From PALSA-693 sp963780345 (GTDB lineage Bacteria; Actinomycetota; Acidimicrobiia; Acidimicrobiales; Palsa-688): DNA of 64,000 nucleotides. The DNA lies in assembly GCA_963780345.1 (NCBI GenBank), contig CAWABU010000001.1, positions 434,001-498,000 of the forward strand, in the 5' to 3' direction. The translations under genes were made by a program, and so were the position numbers. The notes beneath the pieces were generated by a model, which was not told where the DNA came from, did not search any database, and saw only the letters and a list, made by a program, of their open reading frames with translations. This document shows positions 16,915-24,592 of this stretch, one piece after another. How positions within the stretch are numbered: position 1 is the stretch's first letter; every line of letters starts with the position of its first letter.

Positions 16915-17805
16915 ATGAGCCGCCCGGCGAATCAACTGCCCGGACCGCGCCACCCCTGGTTGGCCGGCGCCCGACCCCGCACCCTGCCCGCTTCCGCTGT
17001 GCCCGTGGTCGTCGGCACCGCTGCGGCCGGCGCGGCCGGATCGGTCATCTGGTGGCGGGCGGGGGTGGCCATGGTGGTGGCCGTGGCGCTCCAGGTCGGG
17101 ACCAACTACGCCAACGACTACAGCGACGGAGTGCGCGGCACCGACAAGGCCCGGGTGGGGCCGGTGCGGCTGGTGGCGTCAGGCCTGGCCTCGCCTCGGG
17201 CCGTTCGACGCGCCGCGGTGGCAGCTTTCGCCGTCGCGGCCGCTGGCGGGTTGGCCCTGGCGGCGGTGGCCGGGTGGTGGTTGATCCTGGTCGGGGTGGC
17301 TTGCATCGCCGCCGGATGGCTCTACACCGGAGGGCCCCGGCCCTACGGCTACGCCGGGCTCGGCGAGCTCTTCGTGTTTGTCTTCTTTGGGCTGGTGGCG
17401 ACCGTGGGTACGGCGTATGTGCAGGTGGGCCGGATCACCGCATTGGCGGTGGGGTCCGCCATCCCCGTTGGCCTTCTGGCTGTGGCGCTGCTCGTGGTCA
17501 ACAACCTTCGCGACATCCCGGGCGACCGGGCCAGCGGCAAGCGAACCCTCGCGGTGCGTATTGGTGCGCCGGCGACGAGGAAGCTGTATGCGGCTGCCGT
17601 GCTGACCCCTTTCGCGGTTGTCGTCGTCCTGGCGGCGTGGCGGCCGGGGACGCTCCTCGTACTGCTGGCTCTGCCCCTGGCGATAGCACCGGTCCGTCAG
17701 GTCCTGGGCGGACTGGACGGCAAGGGGCTGATCGCGGTGCTCGGCGCCACCGGGCGGCTGCAGCTGGTCTTCGGGGCACTGCTGGCGGCCGGGATTGCCA
17801 TCTAG
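16915..17805 (+). CDS. menA: MenA, 1,4-dihydroxy-2-naphthoate polyprenyltransferase
   Basis: Integral membrane prenyltransferase of 296 aa that attaches the isoprenoid tail to dihydroxynaphthoate, giving demethylmenaquinone. Two Asp-rich motifs typical of UbiA-superfamily enzymes are present: NYANDYSDGVRGTD (about 64-77) and DIPGDRASGKRTLAVRIG (about 200). Roughly eight hydrophobic segments can be counted. The product is methylated by MenG, encoded 5 kb away. Followed directly by palindromic element B. Confidence 0.95.
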   Translation: MSRPANQLPGPRHPWLAGARPRTLPASAVPVVVGTAAAGAAGSVIWWRAGVAMVVAVALQVGTNYANDYSDGVRGTDKARVGPVRLVASGLASPRAVRRAAVAAFAVAAAGGLALAAVAGWWLILVGVACIAAGWLYTGGPRPYGYAGLGELFVFVFFGLVATVGTAYVQVGRITALAVGSAIPVGLLAVALLVVNNLRDIPGDRASGKRTLAVRIGAPATRKLYAAAVLTPFAVVVVLAAWRPGTLLVLLALPLAIAPVRQVLGGLDGKGLIAVLGATGRLQLVFGALLAAGIAI

Positions 17806-17811
17806 TGGGCA

Positions 17812-17907
17812 GGGCCGAGGCTCGACGCCGAGAACTTGGTGATCGAGAGGCCTGACGTAAGCGGCGAGCACCTACAGAGTGTCCGGCGTCGAGTTCGCCG
17901 GCAACCC
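17812..17907. repeat. Dispersed palindromic element, copy B
   Basis: Imperfect inverted repeat of about 96 bp starting seven bases after the menA stop, in the convergent gap with menH. Left arm GAGGCTCGACGCCGAGAACT; right arm in reverse complement GCGAACTCGACGCCGGACAC. The remaining sequence to 18031 holds no gene. Confidence 0.7.
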
Positions 17908-18031
17908 ACACCGGCGGCTGGTCTGATCGGCGGGTGCGAGCTCGAGCTCGGCGCCACGCTCAAGTCGGCGGTGAGGCCGCTCTCGAGTCGAGTCCGATCC
18001 GGCGTCCGATGTCGGAGCCGGCAACTGGCAG

Positions 18032-18778
18032 CTACGGCTTGGTCAGGAAGGGCCGGATGATGTCCAGGAAGGCGTCGGGCTTTTCCAAGTGGCAGGCGTG
18101 ACCCGCTCCCGGGACAACCGCAAGACTGGCGTTGCTCCCGATGCTCGCCGCCAGCCGGTGGCCGTGCCCGAGATAGGCCTGGTCTTCGCTGCCGGCGACC
18201 ACCAGGACCGGCATTTCCAGCCGGGGCAGCTGGGACCAGAGCGGCTCCTGGGTCCCGGTCCCGGCCCGGCGCAGGCTGGCGGCCAGACCCGCGGCCGTTC
18301 CCCCCAGCCGGCTGTCGAGGGCAGCCGCCTCCGGGGGCAGGCTGGCGAACAGGGGCCGCTGCAGCCACCAGGCGACAAAGGCGGCCACACCTTCGGTTTC
18401 GACCTTGCTCGCGAGCCCGTCATCCGCCTGGCGCCGGGCGGCCCGGTCGGCGGGATCGTCCATGCCGCCGGTGGCGCTGACGAGCACCAGCCGCTGCACC
18501 AGGCCCGGGTGGCGCAGCGCCACATGCAACGCGTACCGGCCACCCATCGAATAGCCGACCCACGCCGCCTCACCGCCCGCCCGGGCCATGAGGTCGGCGC
18601 CGCCCGGCAGGTCGGCTTCGACGTTGGCGGACTGCCCGTGGCCCGGCGCGTCGAGAGCGATCATGGTGTGATCCAGAGCCAACGTCGACGCCATCGTTCC
18701 CCAGGACTGGGCCGACTGGGTGAAGCCATGGATGAGCACAACCGGGGGACCTTTTCCCCACCGCTCCGCGTGCAGCAC
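18032..18778 (-). CDS. menH: MenH-like alpha/beta hydrolase (SHCHC synthase)
   Basis: A 248-aa alpha/beta-hydrolase. VVLIHGFTQSAQSWGTM (about 13-29), the nucleophile elbow WVGYSMGGRYALHVAL with Ser77, and the late histidine PGAGHACHLEKPDAFL fit MenH, which eliminates pyruvate from the MenD product. It sits divergently beside menD with only 14 bp between starts. Generic hydrolases look similar, but context and the SMGGR elbow favour MenH. GTG start at 18778. Confidence 0.85.
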   Translation of the reverse strand: MLHAERWGKGPPVVLIHGFTQSAQSWGTMASTLALDHTMIALDAPGHGQSANVEADLPGGADLMARAGGEAAWVGYSMGGRYALHVALRHPGLVQRLVLVSATGGMDDPADRAARRQADDGLASKVETEGVAAFVAWWLQRPLFASLPPEAAALDSRLGGTAAGLAASLRRAGTGTQEPLWSQLPRLEMPVLVVAGSEDQAYLGHGHRLAASIGSNASLAVVPGAGHACHLEKPDAFLDIIRPFLTKP

Positions 18779-18780
18779 GG

Positions 18781-18786
18781 CATGAT
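18781..18786 (+). promoter_or_regulatory. -10-like hexamer CATGAT for menD
   Basis: CATGAT ends 6 nt before the menD ATG. The 14-bp menH-menD gap leaves room only for a leaderless start. Confidence 0.35.
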
Positions 18787-18792
18787 CCTGGC

Positions 18793-20976
18793 ATGACCGA
18801 TCCCGCGGCGGCAGACGTGCAGGCCGCCTTCTGTTCGGTGCTGGTCGACGAGTGGGCCCGGGCGGGGGTCACCGATGCCGTCATCGCACCCGGATCCCGC
18901 TCCACGCCGCTCGTGATGGCCCTGGACGGCGACCGCCGGATGCGTGTGCACGTGGTTCTCGACGAGCGCGGCGCCGGCTTCGTCGGCCTCGGCCTCGGCC
19001 TGAGCACGGGCCGGCCGGCGGTCGTGGTGACGACCAGCGGAACGGCCGCCGTCGAGCTGCACCCCGCCATCGTCGAGGCGTCCCATGCCGCGATCCCCGT
19101 GATCGCCGTCACCGCCGACCGGCCCCCCGAGCTGCATGGGGTCGGCGCCCCTCAGACCGTCGACCAGGACGGCCTGTACGCGTCCGCCCCCCGCTGGTCG
19201 GTCTCCCCCGGCGTGGCCGAGGGCGCCGCCGCGGGCAGTTGGCGGCCGCTGGCCGCTCGTTCGGTGGCGGTGGCGTCGGGCGGCCCGGCCGGACCAGGGC
19301 CGGTGCACCTCAATCTGGCCTTCCGGGATCCCCTGCTCGGAACCGGGCCGGCGGGGGCCGCGGCCCCGGCGGCGTTGGCCGCCGCTCCCACCGGTCGGCC
19401 CGGGGGCGGGCCCTGGCACCGTCAGCCGCCGATATCCGGCCCGCCGCCGCCCGCATCGATCGTCGGCCGGCTGGCCGAGCACGCCGGCGGCCGGGGTCTG
19501 ATCGTCGCCGGCGCCGGCGCCGGTGATCCGTCGACCCTCGCCGCCGCCGCCCGGTCCCTCGGATGGCCCCTGCTGGCCGATCCCCGCTCCGGGTGCCGGG
19601 TCTCGGATGCGCCGGTGGTGGCCGCCGTCGACGCCCTGCTGCGGATACCTCGGGTCGCCGCCTGGCGTCCCGACGTCGTGCTTCGCTTCGGGGCGCCGTG
19701 GGCGTCCAAGGTCCTGACGCAGTGGCTGGCCGGCCTCGATCTGTCGGTCCTCCAGGTGCTGGTGGATCCCTGGGCGTATTGGGGGGATCCCGATCGGCGA
19801 GTCGAGGAGGTCATCGCCGCCGATCCCACCGCCACGGCGGCGGCCCTGGTGGCGGCCGTCGGTCGGCGGGCTGAGAGGGTGGGGAGGGGCGGGGGAGTGC
19901 CGGCGGCCAGCGGGGCGGGGGAGGCCGGCGGGGTCGAGGCGGCTGGCGGGGTCGAAGTGGCTGGCGGGATCGAGGTGGCTGGGGGGATCGAGGTGGCTGG
20001 TGGGGCGGGGGCTGGCGGGGTGGACGTGGCCTGTGGGGTCGAGGAGGCCTGTGGGGTCGAGGAGGCCGGCGGGGTCGAGGTGGCCGTCGGGGTCGAGGTG
20101 GCCGTCGGGGTCGAGGTGGCCGGTGGGGTCGAGGAGGCCGGTGGGGTCGAGGTGGCTGGCGGGGCGGGCGAGACCGGCGGGATGGGTGCGGTGGCTGAGC
20201 CTGGAGGTGGCGGGGGGGAGCGGCCGGCGGGCGGAGGGGTCGAAGTTGCTGGCGGGGTGCTTGCGACGGGGATGGGGCCCGACCCGGCGTGGGCCTGCCG
20301 GTGGGCAGATGCCGAGCGGGCGGCTCAGGGCGCCTTCGACCGCGAGCTGGCGGCCGGCGCACCACTCGAGATGAGCGAGCCTGCCGTCGCCCGGGCGGTG
20401 GTAGCGGGGCTGCGTGAGGACGCCATTCTTCTGGCGTCCTCGTCCATGCCGGTCCGGGACGTCGAGTGGTACTCGGCCCCTCGTGACGGGGTGACAGTGC
20501 TGTCCAACCGGGGCGTCAATGGCATCGACGGGGTGCTCTCGACGGCAATCGGCGCGGCGCTCGGCGGACGGGTTCCGACCGTGGCCCTGGTGGGTGACCT
20601 GGCGTTCCTCTACGACGCCGGGGCCTTGCTGTGGTCCTCCCGTCGCGACCTGGCGCTCACGGTCGTGGTGGTGGACAACGACGGAGGGGGAATCTTTTCG
20701 TTCCTGCCGCAGGCGGCGGCACTCCCCGAGGGGCAATTCGAGCGCTATTGGGGGACGCCGCACGATGCCGATGTGGCCGCCATCGCGGGCGCGTACGGGG
20801 TCGAGGTGATCAAGTGCACCGACCGCGAAGCTCTCGACGCCGTGCTGGCGGAAGTGGGCCGGCCGGGCGTGCGAGTGGCCGTGGTGCCGTCGGACCGGGC
20901 CGCAAACGTCGTCGCCCACGACCGGCTGCATGCTGCCGTCGCGGAGGCGGTGGAGGCGGTGATCGCCGGCGCCTAG
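18793..20976 (+). CDS. menD: MenD, SEPHCHC synthase, with a large repeat insertion
   Basis: Thiamine-diphosphate enzyme joining isochorismate and 2-oxoglutarate. N-terminal VIAPGSRSTPLVMALDGDRR, then TTSGTAAVELHPAIVEA and TADRPPELHGVGAPQTVDQ, are MenD signatures. The cofactor motif runs from GDLAFLYDAGALLW (about 601) to VVVDNDGGGIFSFL. At 727 aa it is about 150 residues longer than usual. The excess is a low-complexity block at about residues 365-495, inserted between the central and C-terminal domains. It contains 13 hexapeptide-like repeats of V-E-V-A-G-G type. The frame stays open throughout, so the block is probably translated. Confidence 0.93.
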   Translation: MTDPAAADVQAAFCSVLVDEWARAGVTDAVIAPGSRSTPLVMALDGDRRMRVHVVLDERGAGFVGLGLGLSTGRPAVVVTTSGTAAVELHPAIVEASHAAIPVIAVTADRPPELHGVGAPQTVDQDGLYASAPRWSVSPGVAEGAAAGSWRPLAARSVAVASGGPAGPGPVHLNLAFRDPLLGTGPAGAAAPAALAAAPTGRPGGGPWHRQPPISGPPPPASIVGRLAEHAGGRGLIVAGAGAGDPSTLAAAARSLGWPLLADPRSGCRVSDAPVVAAVDALLRIPRVAAWRPDVVLRFGAPWASKVLTQWLAGLDLSVLQVLVDPWAYWGDPDRRVEEVIAADPTATAAALVAAVGRRAERVGRGGGVPAASGAGEAGGVEAAGGVEVAGGIEVAGGIEVAGGAGAGGVDVACGVEEACGVEEAGGVEVAVGVEVAVGVEVAGGVEEAGGVEVAGGAGETGGMGAVAEPGGGGGERPAGGGVEVAGGVLATGMGPDPAWACRWADAERAAQGAFDRELAAGAPLEMSEPAVARAVVAGLREDAILLASSSMPVRDVEWYSAPRDGVTVLSNRGVNGIDGVLSTAIGAALGGRVPTVALVGDLAFLYDAGALLWSSRRDLALTVVVVDNDGGGIFSFLPQAAALPEGQFERYWGTPHDADVAAIAGAYGVEVIKCTDREALDAVLAEVGRPGVRVAVVPSDRAANVVAHDRLHAAVAEAVEAVIAGA
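19933..20163. repeat. 18-bp minisatellite within menD
   Basis: Twelve 18-bp units and one 15-bp unit (231 bp in all) of the type GTCGAGGTGGCTGGCGGG, with a few substitutions each. Every unit keeps the MenD frame. Confidence 0.9.
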
Positions 20977-21014
20977 GGGTCGGCCGGGCCGGCGGGCGCG
21001 GTGGACGGATCGGC

Positions 21015-21263
21015 GCCTGGTCGGGTCAGGACCCAACGGCGGGGGACGCGGACGTCGCCGGTCCTTCGGGTCATGTGGGTGCTGTCGGGATGGCGGCACC
21101 TGAAACGTTGGGCGCGCTGGGTGCTTTTGGGCGCGCTTTTGGTCGTATTTCAACGCTAACCGCGCCCAAGGTTACGAAGCGCGCCCAGAGTTGGCGGTGG
21201 CTCTGGGCTCTCGCCCTGCGGATAGTCGCGAGGACCGGACGAGCGCCGCGAGCAGAGCCTCGG
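21015..21263. repeat. 249-bp tandem duplication, copy 1
   Basis: First of two near-identical direct repeats in the 501-bp gap between the convergent menD and menF genes. It contains nested complementary arms: TTGGGCGCGCT (21108-21118) with AAGCGCGCCCAG (21177-21188), and TTTTGGGCGCG (from 21125) with CGCGCCCAAG (21161-21170). Its right end carries a degenerate copy of the last coding bases of menF. No ORF with gene-like features is present. Confidence 0.85.
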
Positions 21264-21264
21264 T

Positions 21265-21513
21265 GCCTGGTCGGGTCAGGACCCAACGGTGGGGACGCGG
21301 ACCTCACGATACCTTCGGGTCATGTGGGTGCTGTCGGGATGGCGGCACCTGAAACGTTGGGCGCGCTTGGTGCTTTTGGGCGCGCTTTTGGTCGTATTTC
21401 AACGCTAACCGCGCCCAAGGTTACGAAGCGCGCCCAGAGTTGGCGGCGGCTCTGGGCTCCCGCCCTGCGGATAGTCGCTAGGGGCGGACGAGCGCAGCGA
21501 GCAGAGCCTGCAG
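21265..21513. repeat. 249-bp tandem duplication, copy 2 (overlaps the menF 3' end)
   Basis: Second copy, about 95% identical to copy 1 by eye, with the same nested palindromes. It runs through the menF stop codon into its last roughly 30 coding bases, so the duplicated unit arose from the menF 3' end plus its downstream flank. Confidence 0.85.
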
Positions 21514-22797
21514 CTTGAGCTGCGTCTCTGTCAGCTCGTCGGCGGGGTCGGATCCCTTGACCATGCCGTTGCCGGCGAAGATGCTGGCGTGGGACCCGTC
21601 CACCACCGCTGATCGGATCCCGATAGCCCAGGCCCCGTCACCTCGGCCGTCGACCCAACCCACCGGACCGGCATAACGACCACGGTCGAACCCTTCGACC
21701 TCCTGCAGGTACGGAACCACCACGGCAGTGGGGTTTCCGCCCACGGCAGGCGTCGGGTGAATGCGGGCGGCCAGTTCCAACGCTGTCAGAGGGGTGCGAG
21801 GGTCGAGCCGGGCCGTGATCCGGGTGGCGAGGTGTGACACGTTGCGCAGGCTCATCACCGATGGCCGGTCGGGAACGTGCAGCTCGACACAGATGTCCTG
21901 GAAGGCGGCGCGCAGGACGTCGATCACGTACCCGTGCTCCCGCCTGGCCTTCGGTGAGGCCATGAGACCGGCGACGAGCGCCTCGTCGGCGTGGGCATCC
22001 CCGCTGCGGGCCACGGTCCCGGCGAGGGGGTGGCTGACGACCTGATCACCGGTCCGGGCAACGAGCAACTCGGGGCTGGCTCCGATGAACCCGGCCACCG
22101 AGAACACCGTGCACGACGGGTACAGGGCGATCAGGCGGGCCAGGACATCGCTTTTGACGAAGGCCCGGTTCGCGGCGATGTCGACCCGACGGGCCAGCAC
22201 GACCTTCTCGAACTCGCCGGTCTCGATGCGCTCGAGGGCCTCCGCCACCCGCGCCTTCCACAGGCGGTGCGGCATGGACGGGGTGAGGGTGAACTCGTCC
22301 GGGGGATCACCGGCGGGCCCGGTCGCGGGCCCATTCGGCGCTAATCCCGCCCGGACGGGTGCGGTGCCGATCCGTGCTGTGGTCATCGGGTCGGGCCGGC
22401 CCGGATCACGGTCCACCCGCTCGACAGTGGTCATCCAGGCTCGCCCGGCCTTGCGCCCTACGATGCGCTGCGGCACGACGAGGGTCCCGGGCGCGGTCGG
22501 GTCAAAGGGCAGGGCACCGATGGCCACCGGACCGCAGCCCGGCAAGCCCACCTCGTCTTCCACGGCGATGCCCTCGAGCACCTGGCGCACGGTGGCCACT
22601 GAGGCCTCGTCGGCGAGCCCGCCGGGCAGATCCAGGCGCAGGGCGGTCCCGTGGGCCGCCAGCCCTCCATCTTCCTCTCGCCACAGAAGGCCCTCGTCGC
22701 CGGCCACCTCGAGCAGGTCCGGCAACTCGGGGACGGCAACGGTGCGAGCGACCAGGGCCGTGGTCGTCGAGGCGGTCCAGGGTCCGGTAGTCGTCAC
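21478..22797 (-). CDS. menF: MenF, isochorismate synthase
   Basis: Chorismate-binding enzyme of 439 aa producing isochorismate for menaquinone. It shows EFEKVVLARRVDIAANRAF, FIGASPELLVARTGDQVVSH with PLAGTVARSG, HPTPAVGGNP and FAGNGMVKGSDPADELTET in the family order. The isochorismate-type HPTPAVGG and the MenD/MenG context separate it from anthranilate and aminodeoxychorismate synthases. The GTG start overlaps the menG stop (GTGA). A 249-bp tandem duplication overlaps its 3' end. Confidence 0.93.
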   Translation of the reverse strand: MTTTGPWTASTTTALVARTVAVPELPDLLEVAGDEGLLWREEDGGLAAHGTALRLDLPGGLADEASVATVRQVLEGIAVEDEVGLPGCGPVAIGALPFDPTAPGTLVVPQRIVGRKAGRAWMTTVERVDRDPGRPDPMTTARIGTAPVRAGLAPNGPATGPAGDPPDEFTLTPSMPHRLWKARVAEALERIETGEFEKVVLARRVDIAANRAFVKSDVLARLIALYPSCTVFSVAGFIGASPELLVARTGDQVVSHPLAGTVARSGDAHADEALVAGLMASPKARREHGYVIDVLRAAFQDICVELHVPDRPSVMSLRNVSHLATRITARLDPRTPLTALELAARIHPTPAVGGNPTAVVVPYLQEVEGFDRGRYAGPVGWVDGRGDGAWAIGIRSAVVDGSHASIFAGNGMVKGSDPADELTETQLKLQALLAALVRP

Positions 22798-23498
22798 GGC
22801 CGACCGCGGGTGGCGGTGATCAACTGGGTGATGCCTCCCGACAGCAACCGGCGATTTACCTCCACAAACCCCGCCGCAGCCACTTCAGCGAGCAGGGCCG
22901 CGGGCGCCGGCAGGTAGGCGACCGACTGCGGCAAGTACCGGTAGGCGTCGCGGTCGGAGAGCAGAGCACCGATCCGCGGGACGACGTGACCGAAGTACAC
23001 GGCATGGCCGGCGCGCAGCACCGGGTGCACAGGCGTGGCCACGTCGAGCAGGGCCATGCGGCCTCCCGGCCGGAGGATTCGGGCCATCTCGGCGAAGAAG
23101 GGATCGAGGGCCACAAAGTTCCGCAGCGCGAAGCCGCTGACCACCCCGTCGACCTTTCCGGCGCGGATCGGGAGCTGCAAGGCGTCGCCTTGCAGGAGTG
23201 GTGCGGCGGTGTGGGCATGGGCGAGCATGCCGGCCGACAGGTCGACGCCGATCGCCTGGTATTGGGCCAGGCTCAGGTCCCGGCACAGGTCGCCCGTCCC
23301 GCAGGCCACGTCGAGCACCCGCGCTCCCTCGGGTAATCCCAGGGCACCGACGGTCGCCCGGCGCCAGCGGCGATCAAGCCCAACGGTCATGACCCGATTG
23401 ACCAGGTCGTACCGCGGGGCGATGGTGTCGAACATGGACCGCACGGCCCGGACCTTGGCTGGGCCTTCGGGTAGGGCCGAGTTCGGCGCCGTGCTCAT
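22794..23498 (-). CDS. menG: MenG/UbiE, demethylmenaquinone methyltransferase
   Basis: SAM-dependent C-methyltransferase making menaquinone from demethylmenaquinone. The 234-aa protein has MFDTIAPRYDLVNRVMTVGL, the glycine loop LDVACGTGDLCRD (about 62-74) and FALRNFVALDPFFAEMARIL, typical of UbiE/MenG. I chose the ATG at 23498 (MSTAPNSALPEG). The frame stays open to 23678 through a 15-bp repeat, which would add a Pro/Thr-rich tail of about 60 residues, so that longer start is less likely. Translationally coupled to menF. Confidence 0.93.
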   Translation of the reverse strand: MSTAPNSALPEGPAKVRAVRSMFDTIAPRYDLVNRVMTVGLDRRWRRATVGALGLPEGARVLDVACGTGDLCRDLSLAQYQAIGVDLSAGMLAHAHTAAPLLQGDALQLPIRAGKVDGVVSGFALRNFVALDPFFAEMARILRPGGRMALLDVATPVHPVLRAGHAVYFGHVVPRIGALLSDRDAYRYLPQSVAYLPAPAALLAEVAAAGFVEVNRRLLSGGITQLITATRGRP

Positions 23499-23505
23499 CG
23501 GTGTC

Positions 23506-23640
23506 GGGGGCTCTGGTATCGGGGGCCCTGGTGTTCGGGGTCCCGGTGTCCGACGCGCTGGGGTCTGCGGCGCGGGTGTCCGAGGCGCGGGTGTCCCAGG
23601 CGCTGGGGTCCGGGGCCCGGGTGTCCGGGGCGCTTGACCG
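23506..23640. repeat. 15-bp minisatellite upstream of menG
   Basis: Eight full and one partial copies of a 15-bp unit such as CGGGGCCCGGGTGTC fill the menG-maoC gap. Read on the minus strand it would encode PRTPAP-type repeats in frame with MenG. Confidence 0.85.
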
Positions 23641-23655
23641 GGGTGGTCGCCCCGG

Positions 23656-24111
23656 TCATGCCATGTAACGGAACACAACCTCGGCGACGCAGACCGGCTT
23701 GGTGCCCCCCTCGACCTCGAAGGTCACCCCCAGGGTGATCTGGGCGCCGCCTGCCACCTCTTCGAGCTGGGCGAGCGTGGCGCCGGCCCGCACCTTCGAG
23801 CCGACCGGGACCGGAGCCGGGAATCGCAGCTTGTTGAGCCCGTAGTTGATCGTCAACGACGTCCCCATGACACTCATGATCTCCGGGATCAGCACCGGGA
23901 CCAGGGAGAGGGTCAGATAGCCGTGGGCGATGGGTGCGCCGAAGGGGCCGGCCTTGGCCCGTTCCACGTCGACATGGATCCACTGATGATCGCCGGTGGC
24001 GTCGGCGAACAAGTTGACCTGCTCCTGGGTCACCTCGTGCCACTTGCTGTAGCCGAGGTGCTCACCCACGAGCTTGTTGAGTCCGCCAATCCCGTCGATC
24101 GATGTCGTCAT
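23656..24111 (-). CDS. MaoC-like dehydratase (R-specific enoyl-CoA hydratase type)
   Basis: A single hot-dog domain of 151 aa. FADATGDHQWIHVD holds the catalytic Asp41/His46 pair of MaoC-type hydratases. APIAHGYLTLSLVPVLIPEI is the second family hallmark. By family it hydrates trans-2-enoyl-CoA thioesters; chain length is not readable. It lies upstream of menG on the same strand but separated by the minisatellite. The ATG follows a TAGCCT hexamer by seven bases. Confidence 0.9.
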   Translation of the reverse strand: MTTSIDGIGGLNKLVGEHLGYSKWHEVTQEQVNLFADATGDHQWIHVDVERAKAGPFGAPIAHGYLTLSLVPVLIPEIMSVMGTSLTINYGLNKLRFPAPVPVGSKVRAGATLAQLEEVAGGAQITLGVTFEVEGGTKPVCVAEVVFRYMA

Positions 24112-24118
24112 GGCCAGC

Positions 24119-24124
24119 AGGCTA
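24119..24124 (-). promoter_or_regulatory. -10-like hexamer TAGCCT for the maoC-like gene
   Basis: Minus-strand TAGCCT, 7 nt before the ATG at 24111, directly adjoining palindromic element C. Confidence 0.45.
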
Positions 24125-24126
24125 GT

Positions 24127-24227
24127 GGGCCGCCCGGAAACTCGACGCCGGAACCTCGCCGGTCAGAACGGCCCGTCGTCTGGCTTGAGCAGGCGTCGAG
24201 TTGCCGGCGTCAGGTTCGAGGCGGCCC
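24127..24227. repeat. Dispersed palindromic element, copy C
   Basis: The most complete copy, about 101 bp. GGGCCGCC opens and GGCGGCCC closes it. Inside are GGAAACTCGACGCCGGAACC on the left and, in reverse complement on the right, GACGCCGGCAACTCGACGCC. Lies between the membrane-protein stop and the maoC promoter. Confidence 0.75.
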
Positions 24228-24245
24228 AGGCCACCCCGGTTTGAG

Positions 24246-24587
24246 TTATCGAAACCAGGTTCGGCGATATGAGCGGCTCTGCGGATGCAGGAGGAGGGCG
24301 AGCAGCGCAGCGTAGAAGATCAGGCTCACGATCGATCCGAACGACAGGTGCAGGACCGTGAACACCACCAGCAGGATGGCCAGAGCTACCCCCAGCCAGT
24401 AACCCCACTTCTTCTCGTTGGCGATGCCCCATCCCGCTCCTACCTGCCCGACGATCAGGAACAGTCCAATCACCGAGAAGGCACCGATCGAGAGCAGGAG
24501 GTCAAGGGCGGCGTTCACATACATCAGCACCGTCGCCATCATCAGCGTCTGCGGTTGAGTCCGGTCGACCCAGCGGTTTGACGGCAT
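24246..24587 (-). CDS. Small integral membrane protein
   Basis: A 113-aa protein with a short polar N-terminus (MPSNRWVDRTQPQTLMMATV) and about four hydrophobic helices, for example GLFLIVGQVGAGWGIANEKK then WGYWLGVALAILLVVFTVLH, ending in a basic tail (HPQSRSYRRTWFR). No family recognised. It starts five bases after the rlmN stop and is probably co-transcribed. ATG 24587 is preferred to an upstream start inside rlmN. Confidence 0.75.
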   Translation of the reverse strand: MPSNRWVDRTQPQTLMMATVLMYVNAALDLLLSIGAFSVIGLFLIVGQVGAGWGIANEKKWGYWLGVALAILLVVFTVLHLSFGSIVSLIFYAALLALLLHPQSRSYRRTWFR

Positions 24588-24592
24588 AGCTA

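Noticed and set aside
19933..20163. Regular repeat array as a CRISPR candidate
   Set aside because: Units are contiguous without unique spacers, encode protein in frame, and no cas genes are present. The same applies to the repeats at 23506 and 52330.
18661..21153. Long minus-strand open frame (830 codons) over menD
   Set aside because: Its sequence is the antisense of MenD; the HLDP-type repeats are the mirror of the menD minisatellite. The plus strand has full MenD homology.
21015..21513. Duplicated segment as an insertion sequence or integrative-element ends
   Set aside because: No transposase or integrase ORF and no target-site duplication; one unit overlaps menF coding DNA, which fits local tandem duplication.
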